10,805 nt of DNA from Flavobacteriales bacterium UBA2669 (GTDB lineage Bacteria > Bacteroidota > Bacteroidia > Flavobacteriales_E > Vicingaceae): NCBI GenBank assembly GCA_002359215.1, contig DEMN01000011.1, forward strand, positions 1 to 10,805, in the 5' to 3' direction. Shown piece after piece: positions 1 to 7,379 of this stretch. A program made the position numbers and the translations under genes. Each line of letters begins with the position of its first letter. Position 1 is the stretch's first letter. Under the pieces are notes generated by a model. It worked only from the letters and a program-made list of their open reading frames with translations. It did not search any database and was not told the DNA's origin.

Positions 1-188
1 ATAAGGGTTTTTTTGTTTTATATGGGTTTATATTAACTTTTTCAAAAAAAAAATAGTTACTTATTTTTCAGCATAATATTAATAGAATCAGACATTAATA
101 AGTATTTATCAAATAAAATTTTATTAACTCAATAAAAAACCTATTAATATCAAAAACAAGTCTATTTTTGCAGCCTTAAAAAAATTAT
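1..188. other. AT-rich intergenic leader upstream of typA
   Basis: No gene is visible in this stretch. It is extremely A/T-rich, with homopolymer runs. It contains a perfect 14-bp A/T palindrome at 112-125 and three copies of ATTAATA at 78-84, 94-100 and 143-149. In DNA of this composition these could arise by chance. The T-run at 7-14 following GGG could be the tail of a terminator belonging to a gene left of the window, but the matching arm is not visible. Confidence 0.5.
163..170 (+). promoter_or_regulatory. candidate -7 box for typA
   Basis: TATTTTTG matches the Bacteroidota -7 consensus TAnnTTTG exactly and lies 18 nt before the typA start codon. No convincing -33 TTTG element sits at the expected distance upstream, and the T-rich surroundings make a chance match possible. 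The call rests on the -7 motif and its position only. Confidence 0.35.
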
Positions 189-1952
189 ATGCAATCAATC
201 AGAAACATCGCTATTATAGCACACGTTGACCACGGAAAGACCACATTAGTTGACAAAATTATTGATCAATGTAAAGTATTTGACGATAGAGTAGAACGTA
301 CAGAATTACTATTAGATAATAACGATTTAGAAAGAGAAAGAGGTATTACTATCTTATCTAAAAATGTTAGTGTTACTTATAATGGTGTGAAAATTAATGT
401 GATTGATACTCCTGGTCACGCTGACTTTGGCGGTGAAGTAGAACGAGTATTGAAAATGGCTGATGGTGTATTGCTTTTAGTTGATGCTTTTGAAGGAGCA
501 ATGCCTCAAACAAGGTTTGTTTTAGGAAAAGCATTAGAATTAGGTTTAAAACCAATAGTTGTCGTAAATAAAGTAGATAAAGATAATTGTACACCTGATT
601 TGGTTCAAGAATCTATTTTTGATTTAATGTTTAGTTTAGATGCTACTGAAGATCAATTGAATTTTCCAACCATTTATGGATCAGCTAAAAATGGCTGGAT
701 GAGTACCGATCATAAAAAACCTACAGAAAATATTATTCCTTTGTTGGATGCTATTATAGAAACTATCCCTGAAGCTCCATACCAAGAAGGAACACCTCAA
801 ATGCAAATAACCTCTTTAGATTTCTCTAAATTTGTAGGTAGAATTGCTATTGGTAGAATTTTTAGAGGTGATTTAGAGGAAAATAAAGATTACACCATTT
901 GCAAACAAGGGGGAGTTAAGAAGAAAATCCGTATTAAAGAATTATACGTTTTTGAAGGAATGGGGAAAGTTAGAGTGCAAAAAGCTAGAAGTGGTGATAT
1001 TTGTGCTATTGTTGGTATTGAAGATTTTGAAATTGGAGATACTATTGCAGATTTAACTAATCCTGAAGAACTTACTAGGATTGCAATAGATGAACCTACT
1101 ATGAGTATGTTGTTCACTATTAATACATCTCCATTTTTTGGTAAAGAAGGAAAATTTGTTACGTCTCGTCATTTAAGAGATAGACTTTATTTGGAGCTTG
1201 AGAAAAACTTAGCGATGCGTGTTGAGGAAACAAGTTCTGAAGATAAATTTATTGTCTTTGGTAGAGGAGTTCTTCATTTGTCTGTTTTAATTGAGACAAT
1301 GAGAAGGGAAGGTTATGAATTGCAAGTAGGGAAACCACAAGTACTTTATAAAGAAATTGATGGTAAAAAACATGAGCCTTACGAAACGTTGGTAGTAGAT
1401 GTTCCCGAAGAATATGCTAGTAAAGCTATCGATTTAGTCACACAGCGTAAAGGAGATATGTTAGTAATGGAACCAAAAGGCGATTTACAACATTTAGAGT
1501 TTGATATTCCATCAAGAGGTTTAATCGGATTAAGAAATAATATGCTTACTGCAACAGCTGGAAATGCTGTAATGACCCATAGATTTAGAGAATTCGGACC
1601 TTACAAAGGTGATATTCCGGAAAGAAATAAAGGTTCTTTAATTTCTATGGAAGCAGGCCCTTCAACAGCATTTGCTATTAACAGATTACAAGATAGAGGT
1701 AGATTTTTTATTGAACCTGGAGATGTTATTTATAAAGGACAAGTAGTGGGTGAGCATACTAGAGATAATGATCTAGAAGTGAACCTAGTTAAAGGAAAGC
1801 AGTTGACAAACATGCGTAAATCCGGTTCTGATGAGGCAGTAAAAATAGCTCCTAAAGTTAAATTCTCATTAGAAGAAGCTATGGAGTTTATTCAAGCAGA
1901 TGAATATTTGGAGGTAACACCGCTTAGTTTAAGAATGAGAAAAATTAAATAA
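189..1952 (+). CDS. typA: ribosome-associated translational GTPase TypA/BipA
   Basis: This is a TypA/BipA GTPase, a translation-factor-family protein that binds the ribosome at the EF-G site and supports ribosome assembly and stress or low-temperature growth. The G domain is complete. G1 is AHVDHGKT at residues 11-18, the switch-I RGIT is at 51-54, G3 DTPGH at 73-77, G4 NKVD at 127-130, and a G5-like SAK at 165-167. After it come the EF-G-like beta-barrel domain II (about 200-290), an alpha/beta domain III (about 300-390) and the TypA-specific C-terminal region, which carries the family stretch SRGLIGLR. At 587 residues it is about normal length (family roughly 600). The ATG at 189 puts G1 at the expected distance from the N-terminus. 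The gene appears monocistronic, with 148 bp separating it from hemAC. Confidence 0.97.
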   Translation: MQSIRNIAIIAHVDHGKTTLVDKIIDQCKVFDDRVERTELLLDNNDLERERGITILSKNVSVTYNGVKINVIDTPGHADFGGEVERVLKMADGVLLLVDAFEGAMPQTRFVLGKALELGLKPIVVVNKVDKDNCTPDLVQESIFDLMFSLDATEDQLNFPTIYGSAKNGWMSTDHKKPTENIIPLLDAIIETIPEAPYQEGTPQMQITSLDFSKFVGRIAIGRIFRGDLEENKDYTICKQGGVKKKIRIKELYVFEGMGKVRVQKARSGDICAIVGIEDFEIGDTIADLTNPEELTRIAIDEPTMSMLFTINTSPFFGKEGKFVTSRHLRDRLYLELEKNLAMRVEETSSEDKFIVFGRGVLHLSVLIETMRREGYELQVGKPQVLYKEIDGKKHEPYETLVVDVPEEYASKAIDLVTQRKGDMLVMEPKGDLQHLEFDIPSRGLIGLRNNMLTATAGNAVMTHRFREFGPYKGDIPERNKGSLISMEAGPSTAFAINRLQDRGRFFIEPGDVIYKGQVVGEHTRDNDLEVNLVKGKQLTNMRKSGSDEAVKIAPKVKFSLEEAMEFIQADEYLEVTPLSLRMRKIK

Positions 1953-2004
1953 CCTTATTTCCCGCAAATTGACATTATTCATGTTTTAGACGTAAATTTT
2001 TTAA

Positions 2005-2012
2005 TAAATTTG
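2005..2012 (+). promoter_or_regulatory. candidate promoter of the hemAC-hemD-mqnD cluster
   Basis: TAAATTTG matches the Bacteroidota -7 box TAnnTTTG exactly and is followed by C, as is common in flavobacterial promoters. A partial -33-like TTTT at 1984-1987 lies 17 nt upstream of it. Transcription would start near 2018-2020 and leave a leader of about 80 nt before the ATG at 2101. I found no recognisable riboswitch in that leader. Confidence 0.5.
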
Positions 2013-2100
2013 CATCACTATATTATTATAGCATTTACTTTAACAAATTAAGAAGTCCTTTTTTGTAGTTTGTTAGTATTATTACAGAAGAAACAGAAGA

Positions 2101-4287
2101 ATGAATAAGATAATAGGAGTAGAGTTAAGCCATAGATTTGCCCCCATAGCTGTTAGAGAAAGATTAGCACTAAATACGGAACAAACTAAAGAAGCATTAA
2201 GAGGTTTAAAAAATGAGTTGGAGGAGGTATTTATCATTTCTACCTGCAACCGTTTGTCTATCTATGCTTTTGGCGAAAGCTACGAACCTATTTTAAATTA
2301 TTTCGATCAGTTTGGTAACTATCGTCAATACTTATCTATTTTACCTGATAGTGAAATTTCCATAAGAAACTTATTTTCAACAGCTGCCGGTTTAGAGTCT
2401 CAGGCTGTAGGAGAACATCAAATTATAGGTCAGATTAAAAATGCATTAACGTTAGCACGAAAAGAAAATACCATCGGAGCTGTGTTGGATGAGTTAATCA
2501 GACATTCCATCCATACAGGAAAAAAAGTAAGACAAGAAACTAATATTGGTAAGTTTTCAGCATCATTAGCTACAGTTGGGTTTGAGTTAATAGATAAAGA
2601 AGGTTATAAGTTTGAAGATTCAACATTTTTGGTTATTGGAACCGGAAATATGGCGAACCTTATCAATACTGTGTTGGATAGGACACCAATAAAAAAATTA
2701 TATGTAGCTAGTCATGATTTTGATAGAGCAAAAGAAATGGCTACAGAATGGAATGGAGAGGCTGTGCAGATGAGTAATATGCATGCTGCACTATCTGAAG
2801 CTAATATTGTAATTGGCGGAACTCAAGGAGAAATTAATTTACTTCATGAGGAAACCATGGCAGAAAGCAAATGCCCTAGAGCTAATTTTGCACTTCAAAC
2901 AGGAGATTGTAAATTATTTTTGGACTTTGGTGTTCCTAGAAATTTTAATCCTAGTTTAAAAAATCATGATAATATTAAGTTATTTGATTTAGATGATATA
3001 AAGAAAATTACTTATGACGGTTTGTTAAAACGTTATGATGAAATTCCATTAGCCAGAACCATTGTAAATAAAGAAGTAGAATGGTTTTCTATTTGGTTAA
3101 AGAATAGAAAAGTAGCTCCGGTTATAGAAGCCTATTGGAATAATTTGGATGAAATTAGAAATGAAGAATTGAAATGGTTATTACCAAAGTTGGGGAATAT
3201 AGATGAGCATACAGAAATTATTCTTAAAAGATTTACACATCGTTTACTTAGAAAAATTTCGAACCCATCTATTGAGGCGATAAAAGAAATGGCTCAAAAT
3301 CTTCATGAAAAAGATAATCCTATTAATACAGCTAAAAATGTGTTGGCGGTTAATGATGTTTCTATTTTTGTTCCTAAAAAGAAAATTATTGTAGGGACAA
3401 GAGGAAGTAAATTGGCGTTGACGCAAACCAATTGGGTAGTAGAGCAACTTAAAAAAATAGAACCAAGCTATGAGTTTGAAACAAAAATTGTCAGAACAAG
3501 TGGAGATGATGGTGATATAAGTGTTGTTGGAGCTTTTACATCAGCATTGCAACGTTCTATGTTGGCAGGAGAAATTGATATTGCTGTGCATAGTTTTAAG
3601 GATGTGCCTACTGAAGATGTTTTTGGATTAAGAGTGGTTCCTATTACTGAAAGAAGAGATGTAAGAGATGTACTGATTTCTAAAACCAGAAAAAAACTAA
3701 TGGATTTGCCGGTAGGTTCAGTTATAGGAACAGGAAGCTTACGAAGAAGTGTTCAGTTACAACAATTACGTCCAGATTTAGAATATAAGTTTATCCAAGG
3801 GAATGTGGATAGCAGAATTAACCAAATGCTCAAAGGAAATTATGATGCTATTATTTTAGCGGCTACAGGTTTGCAAAAAATGAATATGATAGATATCGCT
3901 ACAGAAATTTTTGAAGTACAAGATATGCTTCCTGCTGTTGGGCAGGGGATTTTATCTATAGAGTTAATTGATGCTGAAGGATATATTTACGATTTGGTAA
4001 AACAATTAAAACACCAACCTACAAAAGATGCGGCAGATGCTGAAAGAGCATTTTTAATCGCTTTAGGAGGAGGATGTAATTTACCTATGGCAGCTTATGC
4101 TCAAGCAAATGAAAATAGCATTACTATAGATGGTATTTTTGCTGATAAAGATGGAAAATATTTTGCCAGAGATATTATTACCGGAGATATTAATCATAAG
4201 AAAGAGTTGGCAAGAGAACTAGCAGCTAAATTAAAAGCAAAAGTAGAAGCACTTCAGAATTCTAAGCTTGATGCAGTACAAAAATAA
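2101..4287 (+). CDS. hemAC: fused glutamyl-tRNA reductase / hydroxymethylbilane synthase (HemA-HemC)
   Basis: One uninterrupted 728-residue frame carries two enzymes of tetrapyrrole synthesis. Residues 1 to about 400 are a HemA: the N-terminal catalytic domain has STCNR with the thioester-forming Cys49 and the GExQIxGQ motif at 104-111, a Rossmann domain starts with VIGTGNM at 178-184, VPRN is at 278-281, and a helical dimerisation domain spans about 340-400. HemA reduces glutamyl-tRNA to glutamate-1-semialdehyde. After a linker of about 27 residues, 428-718 is a HemC: VGTRGSKLAL, VHSFKDVP with the catalytic Asp501, GTGSLRR at 543-549, GNVDSR at 567-572, and GGGC with the dipyrromethane-cofactor Cys659. 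HemC polymerises porphobilinogen. The HemC half looks intact. The HemA half departs from the family at several conserved positions: Asn90 stands where E. coli has His99, RLS replaces RTE after CNR, and SHD replaces the NRT NADPH motif. No stop codon or convincing internal start separates the halves. The gene overlaps hemD at its 3' end. Confidence 0.93.
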   Translation: MNKIIGVELSHRFAPIAVRERLALNTEQTKEALRGLKNELEEVFIISTCNRLSIYAFGESYEPILNYFDQFGNYRQYLSILPDSEISIRNLFSTAAGLESQAVGEHQIIGQIKNALTLARKENTIGAVLDELIRHSIHTGKKVRQETNIGKFSASLATVGFELIDKEGYKFEDSTFLVIGTGNMANLINTVLDRTPIKKLYVASHDFDRAKEMATEWNGEAVQMSNMHAALSEANIVIGGTQGEINLLHEETMAESKCPRANFALQTGDCKLFLDFGVPRNFNPSLKNHDNIKLFDLDDIKKITYDGLLKRYDEIPLARTIVNKEVEWFSIWLKNRKVAPVIEAYWNNLDEIRNEELKWLLPKLGNIDEHTEIILKRFTHRLLRKISNPSIEAIKEMAQNLHEKDNPINTAKNVLAVNDVSIFVPKKKIIVGTRGSKLALTQTNWVVEQLKKIEPSYEFETKIVRTSGDDGDISVVGAFTSALQRSMLAGEIDIAVHSFKDVPTEDVFGLRVVPITERRDVRDVLISKTRKKLMDLPVGSVIGTGSLRRSVQLQQLRPDLEYKFIQGNVDSRINQMLKGNYDAIILAATGLQKMNMIDIATEIFEVQDMLPAVGQGILSIELIDAEGYIYDLVKQLKHQPTKDAADAERAFLIALGGGCNLPMAAYAQANENSITIDGIFADKDGKYFARDIITGDINHKKELARELAAKLKAKVEALQNSKLDAVQK

Positions 4288-4993
4288 AACAGTATTAGTT
4301 ACAAGATCAAAAGAACAATCAGCTGATTTTATTGAGTTGTTACAAAACAATTCTTTTGAAGTATTTCTACTTCCATTAATTGAATTTCAATCAATTAATC
4401 ATTCTGAATTAAAGTCTTTATTTAAAAGTGAATTGCCTTTTGATTGGATAATTTTTACTAGTCATAATGCGGTGAATTATTTTTTCAAAACTATTTCTCC
4501 TGATACTATTAAAGGAATAAAAATAGCAGTTGTTGGAAAAAAAACTGCTGAATCGCTGAGTAATTTTGGTATGAAAATAGACTTTCTTCCAAGTGATTTT
4601 ACTGCTGAAACTTTAGGAAATGAAATTCCTGTATTACCCAATGAAAAAGTATTTATTCCTCAATCTGCTTTATCTAATAATAACTTGGTGGAACGACTTA
4701 AAAATAAAAAGGCGTTGGTTGAAACTTTAGTAATTTATGATAACCAAACAGTAAAGTATAGTAAAGAAGAATTGGACAAAATACTAAATAAACCTATAGA
4801 TTTTATTACATTCACGAGTGGATCGTTTGTTAAAGCATACATCAATAATGAAATACATTTGCTAAACGCAAAAATAATATGCATTGGTCCATCTACTGCT
4901 AAAGTAGCTAGAGAAAATAATTTAGAAGTTGCTGCCATTCCTAATGAGTTTACTATTGAAGGAATGGTAGAGGAAATAAAGAAATTAAGTTAA
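4271..4993 (+). CDS. hemD: uroporphyrinogen-III synthase
   Basis: HemD closes and inverts hydroxymethylbilane to uroporphyrinogen III, the step directly after HemC. The 240-residue product has the loosely conserved HemD layout of two similar alpha/beta halves. It opens with VLVTRS near residues 8-13. Next come FDWIIFTSHNAV, the KIAVVGKKTAESL segment, IDFITFTSGS in the second half, and KIICIGPSTAKVA close to the end. HemD sequences diverge widely, so the call rests on this pattern plus position. I chose the ATG at 4271. A TTG immediately before it (4268) is in frame but less likely. The gene overlaps the last 17 nt of hemAC in another frame, which suggests coupled translation of HemC and HemD. 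mqnD follows after 12 nt. Confidence 0.9.
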   Translation: MQYKNKTVLVTRSKEQSADFIELLQNNSFEVFLLPLIEFQSINHSELKSLFKSELPFDWIIFTSHNAVNYFFKTISPDTIKGIKIAVVGKKTAESLSNFGMKIDFLPSDFTAETLGNEIPVLPNEKVFIPQSALSNNNLVERLKNKKALVETLVIYDNQTVKYSKEELDKILNKPIDFITFTSGSFVKAYINNEIHLLNAKIICIGPSTAKVARENNLEVAAIPNEFTIEGMVEEIKKLS

Positions 4994-5005
4994 ATTATTA
5001 AACAG

Positions 5006-5836
5006 ATGAAAATAACATTAGGTTTTTCTCCGTGTCCTAACGATACTTTTATTTTTGATGCCTTAGTGCACCATAAAATAGATACCGAAGGATTAGAGTT
5101 TGAAGTTGTTTTAGGAGATGTGGAAGAACTCAACCTAAAAGCATTTAAGAAAGAGTTGGATGTAACTAAACTTAGTTATCATGCTTATGGATATTTAACG
5201 GATGATTATGTTTTGTTGGATTCAGGAAGTGCGTTAGGTAAAGGTTGTGGACCACTCTTAGTTAAAAGCTCAACGTTTCAAGTTCAAAATTTAGAGGATT
5301 GTAGCATTGCGATTCCGGGAAAATACACTACTGCTAATTTTTTGTTAAGCATAGCCTATCCTGAGGCAATTAATAAAACTGAAATGCTTTTTTCTGATAT
5401 TGAAAATGCTGTGCTTACAGGACAAGTAGAAGCAGGCCTGTTAATTCATGAAAATAGGTTTACCTATGAAGAAAAAGGCTTAAAAAAAATTATCGATTTA
5501 GGTGAATATTGGGAAAAAACTATTGGTGCTTTAATTCCTTTAGGTGGAATAGTAATGAAGCGTTCTTTTGATGAAGAGACTATAAAAAAAGTGAATAGAC
5601 TTATTAGAAAAAGCATTGAATATGCTTATGAAAATGAAGGGGCTGCATTAGCTTACATGCAGCAACATGCTCAGGAAATGGATGAACAAATAATGATGCA
5701 ACACGTTGCTTTGTATGTAAATAAATATTCTATTAATTTAGGAGAAGAGGGCAGAGCAGCTGTAACAAAAATGTTTAATTTAGCACAAGAAAAGGGAGTA
5801 ATTCCTGAAATTAAGAATGCTTTGTTTGTGGTTTAA
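5006..5836 (+). CDS. mqnD: 1,4-dihydroxy-6-naphthoate synthase (menaquinone futalosine pathway)
   Basis: MqnD converts cyclic dehypoxanthine futalosine to 1,4-dihydroxy-6-naphthoate in the futalosine route to menaquinone. It has a two-lobed fold like periplasmic binding proteins but is cytoplasmic, and no signal peptide is visible. The diagnostic N-terminal motif GFSPCPNDTFIF is at residues 6-17. KLSYHAYGY (55-63) and GKGCGPLLV (78-86) match the substrate-pocket regions. His148 in LIHENRFTY aligns with the His proposed as catalytic in the Thermus enzyme, and GALIPLGGIVMKR follows at 174-186. The length of 276 residues is normal. It starts 12 nt after hemD, so the two are probably co-transcribed, linking heme and quinone supply. 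No other mqn gene is in the window. Related MqnA shares the fold but is distinguished by the SPCPNDT motif. Confidence 0.92.
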   Translation: MKITLGFSPCPNDTFIFDALVHHKIDTEGLEFEVVLGDVEELNLKAFKKELDVTKLSYHAYGYLTDDYVLLDSGSALGKGCGPLLVKSSTFQVQNLEDCSIAIPGKYTTANFLLSIAYPEAINKTEMLFSDIENAVLTGQVEAGLLIHENRFTYEEKGLKKIIDLGEYWEKTIGALIPLGGIVMKRSFDEETIKKVNRLIRKSIEYAYENEGAALAYMQQHAQEMDEQIMMQHVALYVNKYSINLGEEGRAAVTKMFNLAQEKGVIPEIKNALFVV

Positions 5837-5880
5837 GTGTATAATTTCAAATCTAGAACTTTTATTTTAACTCATTTAGT

Positions 5881-6846
5881 ATGATAGTAGTAACAGGAGC
5901 CGCAGGGTTTATCGCTAGTTGTTTGGTAAGTAAACTCAATCAAGAGGGTTTTAAAGATATTATATTGGTAGATGATTTTTCTAAGGCTGAAAAAAATAAA
6001 AATTTTGAAGGAAAAACCTATACCGATAAAATAGAACGTAAGATTTTTTCTGAATGGTTGGACAGCAATCATCAATTAGTTCAATTTGTATTTCATTTGG
6101 GAGCAAGAACGGATACTACAGAATTTAACAAAGCTGTTTTTGACGAATTAAACTTAGCTTATTCTAAAGAAATTTGGAATAAGTGTGTGGAATACGGCTT
6201 GCCTTTAGTTTATGCGTCATCAGCTGCCACTTATGGAATGGGAGAGTTGGGATATAAAGATGACCACAACATTGTTGAACGTTTAAAACCACTCAATCCT
6301 TACGGAGAATCTAAAAATGATTTTGATAAATGGGTGATGAAACAAGAAAAACAGCCTTTCTTTTGGGCTGGATTAAAGTTCTTTAATGTTTACGGTCCAA
6401 ATGAATATCATAAAGGAAGAATGGCTTCAGTAATTTTTCATGCATATAATCAAATTAGCAAAACAGGAGAAATGAAGTTATTTGCTTCACATCATCCAGA
6501 TTATAGAGATGGTGAACAATTAAGAGATTTTGTTTATGTGAAAGATGTTGCTAATGTATGTTTATTTTTATTGAAACACAGAAAAGATTCAGGGATTTAC
6601 AACTTGGGTTCTGGAAAAGCACGTACTTTTTTAGATTTAGTTAACAATACTTTTAAAGCAATGAATTTAACTCCAAAAGTGAGTTTTATTCCAACTCCTG
6701 AAGATATTAGGGATAAGTATCAATATTTTACAGAAGCAGATATGACTAAATTAAAAGCTATAGGTTACGACAAGCCCTTTACTTCGTTGGAAGAAGGAGT
6801 AGAGGATTATGTGAAAAATTATTTAACAACGGCAACTTATTACTAA
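5881..6846 (+). CDS. hldD: ADP-L-glycero-D-manno-heptose 6-epimerase
   Basis: HldD (RfaD) is an extended short-chain dehydrogenase. It epimerises ADP-D-glycero-D-manno-heptose at C6'' to make the heptose donor for the LPS inner core. The N-terminal nucleotide-binding motif is TGAAGFIA (5-12), with Ala in place of the third Gly, a variant compatible with NADP. Family-specific stretches follow: HLGARTDTT at 72-80, YASSAATYG at 111-119, the catalytic Tyr141-x3-Lys145, and FFNVYGPNEYHKGRMASV at 167-184. Lys178 in the last of these corresponds to the second catalytic residue of the E. coli enzyme. RDFVYVKD (215-222) and YQYFTEADMTKL (280-291) complete the signature. At 321 residues it is full length. 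The motif starts at residue 3, which fixes the ATG. It lies 44 nt after mqnD and may be read through from that operon. Confidence 0.94.
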   Translation: MIVVTGAAGFIASCLVSKLNQEGFKDIILVDDFSKAEKNKNFEGKTYTDKIERKIFSEWLDSNHQLVQFVFHLGARTDTTEFNKAVFDELNLAYSKEIWNKCVEYGLPLVYASSAATYGMGELGYKDDHNIVERLKPLNPYGESKNDFDKWVMKQEKQPFFWAGLKFFNVYGPNEYHKGRMASVIFHAYNQISKTGEMKLFASHHPDYRDGEQLRDFVYVKDVANVCLFLLKHRKDSGIYNLGSGKARTFLDLVNNTFKAMNLTPKVSFIPTPEDIRDKYQYFTEADMTKLKAIGYDKPFTSLEEGVEDYVKNYLTTATYY

Positions 6847-6945
6847 AAACTAACGTCATAGCAGCGTAATTGAAATTTTATATCATGATAAGATTTCGAT
6901 TATTTTATTTATATTTACATCATTAAAAATAAAAACAACACAACT

Positions 6946-7302
6946 ATGAAAAAAATTGGAATAATATTTATCGGTTTATTAATGGCTTCTCCATTGTTCA
7001 GCCAAAGCGATGTAAGACTTTCTGTATGTGGAAAAACTACCGTAGAAATTAGCAGTTTAGATAAATGCAGATCTGTTGAAGCTGATCAAGATGGATTTAA
7101 AGTTTATGGATTTACTGTTTCTTTTGAAACTGCTGATAAAAAAGTGATAAAATTTTCTCTGGAAAATAATGAAATTTTGGGAGATGCTTTAGAAGCAATA
7201 AAAAAACATCAACCTACATCAATAAAATTGAGTAATATTAACTTAATTAATGCTGGAGGAGAATCTGTTGAAACTTCAGATGTCACTATTGGATTGAAAT
7301 AA
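6946..7302 (+). CDS. small secreted protein with GldM C-terminal-like pattern
   Basis: This 118-residue protein has a clear Sec signal peptide: a positive start MKK, a hydrophobic core at residues 4-17, and probable cleavage after LFSQ at residue 20. The mature part is about 98 residues. It has two cysteines (28 and 41) that could form a disulfide. From about residue 53 it reads as alternating strands: GFTVSF, VIKFSL, a helix GDALEAIKK at 79-87, then SIKLSNINLINAGGESV and a final strand. This order resembles the last domain of GldM, a subunit of the gliding/T9SS motor, where GFxL, a helix and an FxxIxxxGxxG region occur in the same order. The match is by pattern only, and the protein lacks the GldM transmembrane and earlier domains, so it would be a stand-alone relative. 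It sits 99 nt after hldD and ends just before a strong terminator. Its function is unknown. Confidence 0.75.
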   Translation: MKKIGIIFIGLLMASPLFSQSDVRLSVCGKTTVEISSLDKCRSVEADQDGFKVYGFTVSFETADKKVIKFSLENNEILGDALEAIKKHQPTSIKLSNINLINAGGESVETSDVTIGLK

Positions 7303-7320
7303 TAAAATTAATAATTTATT

Positions 7321-7360
7321 CATAAAAAAACCTAACAGATAGCTGTTAGGTTTTTTTATG
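7321..7360. terminator. bidirectional rho-independent terminator
   Basis: This is a perfect inverted repeat with arms at 7321-7338 and 7343-7360 (18 bp each) and a 4-nt loop ATAG. The core CCTAACAG/CTGTTAGG is flanked by seven A on the left and seven T on the right, so an RNA hairpin followed by a U-run forms on either strand. It sits between the converging ends of the GldM-like gene (7302) and lpdA (stop at 7380-7382), and can terminate both. Confidence 0.9.
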
Positions 7361-7379
7361 TTTTTTATAAAAATGTTTT

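Noticed and set aside
112..125. 14-bp A/T palindrome and three ATTAATA copies upstream of typA
   Set aside because: The region is extremely A/T-rich, so such motifs are expected by chance. The ATTAATA spacing (16 and 49 nt) is irregular.
3289..3291. Internal ATG (Met397) as a separate start for HemC
   Set aside because: It lies inside the end of the HemA helical domain, has no upstream initiation signal, and the frame is continuous with HemA. A fusion is the simpler reading.
4268..4270. TTG as an alternative hemD start
   Set aside because: It directly precedes an in-frame ATG at 4271 and adds one residue. ATG is the more probable start, and no ribosome-binding signal favours the TTG.
5825..5849. 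Possible promoter (TTTG followed by TAATTTCA) between mqnD and hldD
   Set aside because: The -7 box has two mismatches to TTTG, so a separate hldD promoter cannot be claimed.
6869..6900. 10-bp palindrome TATCATGATA (6881-6890) flanked by GAAAT/ATTTC, upstream of the GldM-like gene
   Set aside because: The outer arms are offset by 2 nt and the central palindrome has no loop. It could be an operator or a weak hldD terminator, but the sequence alone does not separate this from chance.
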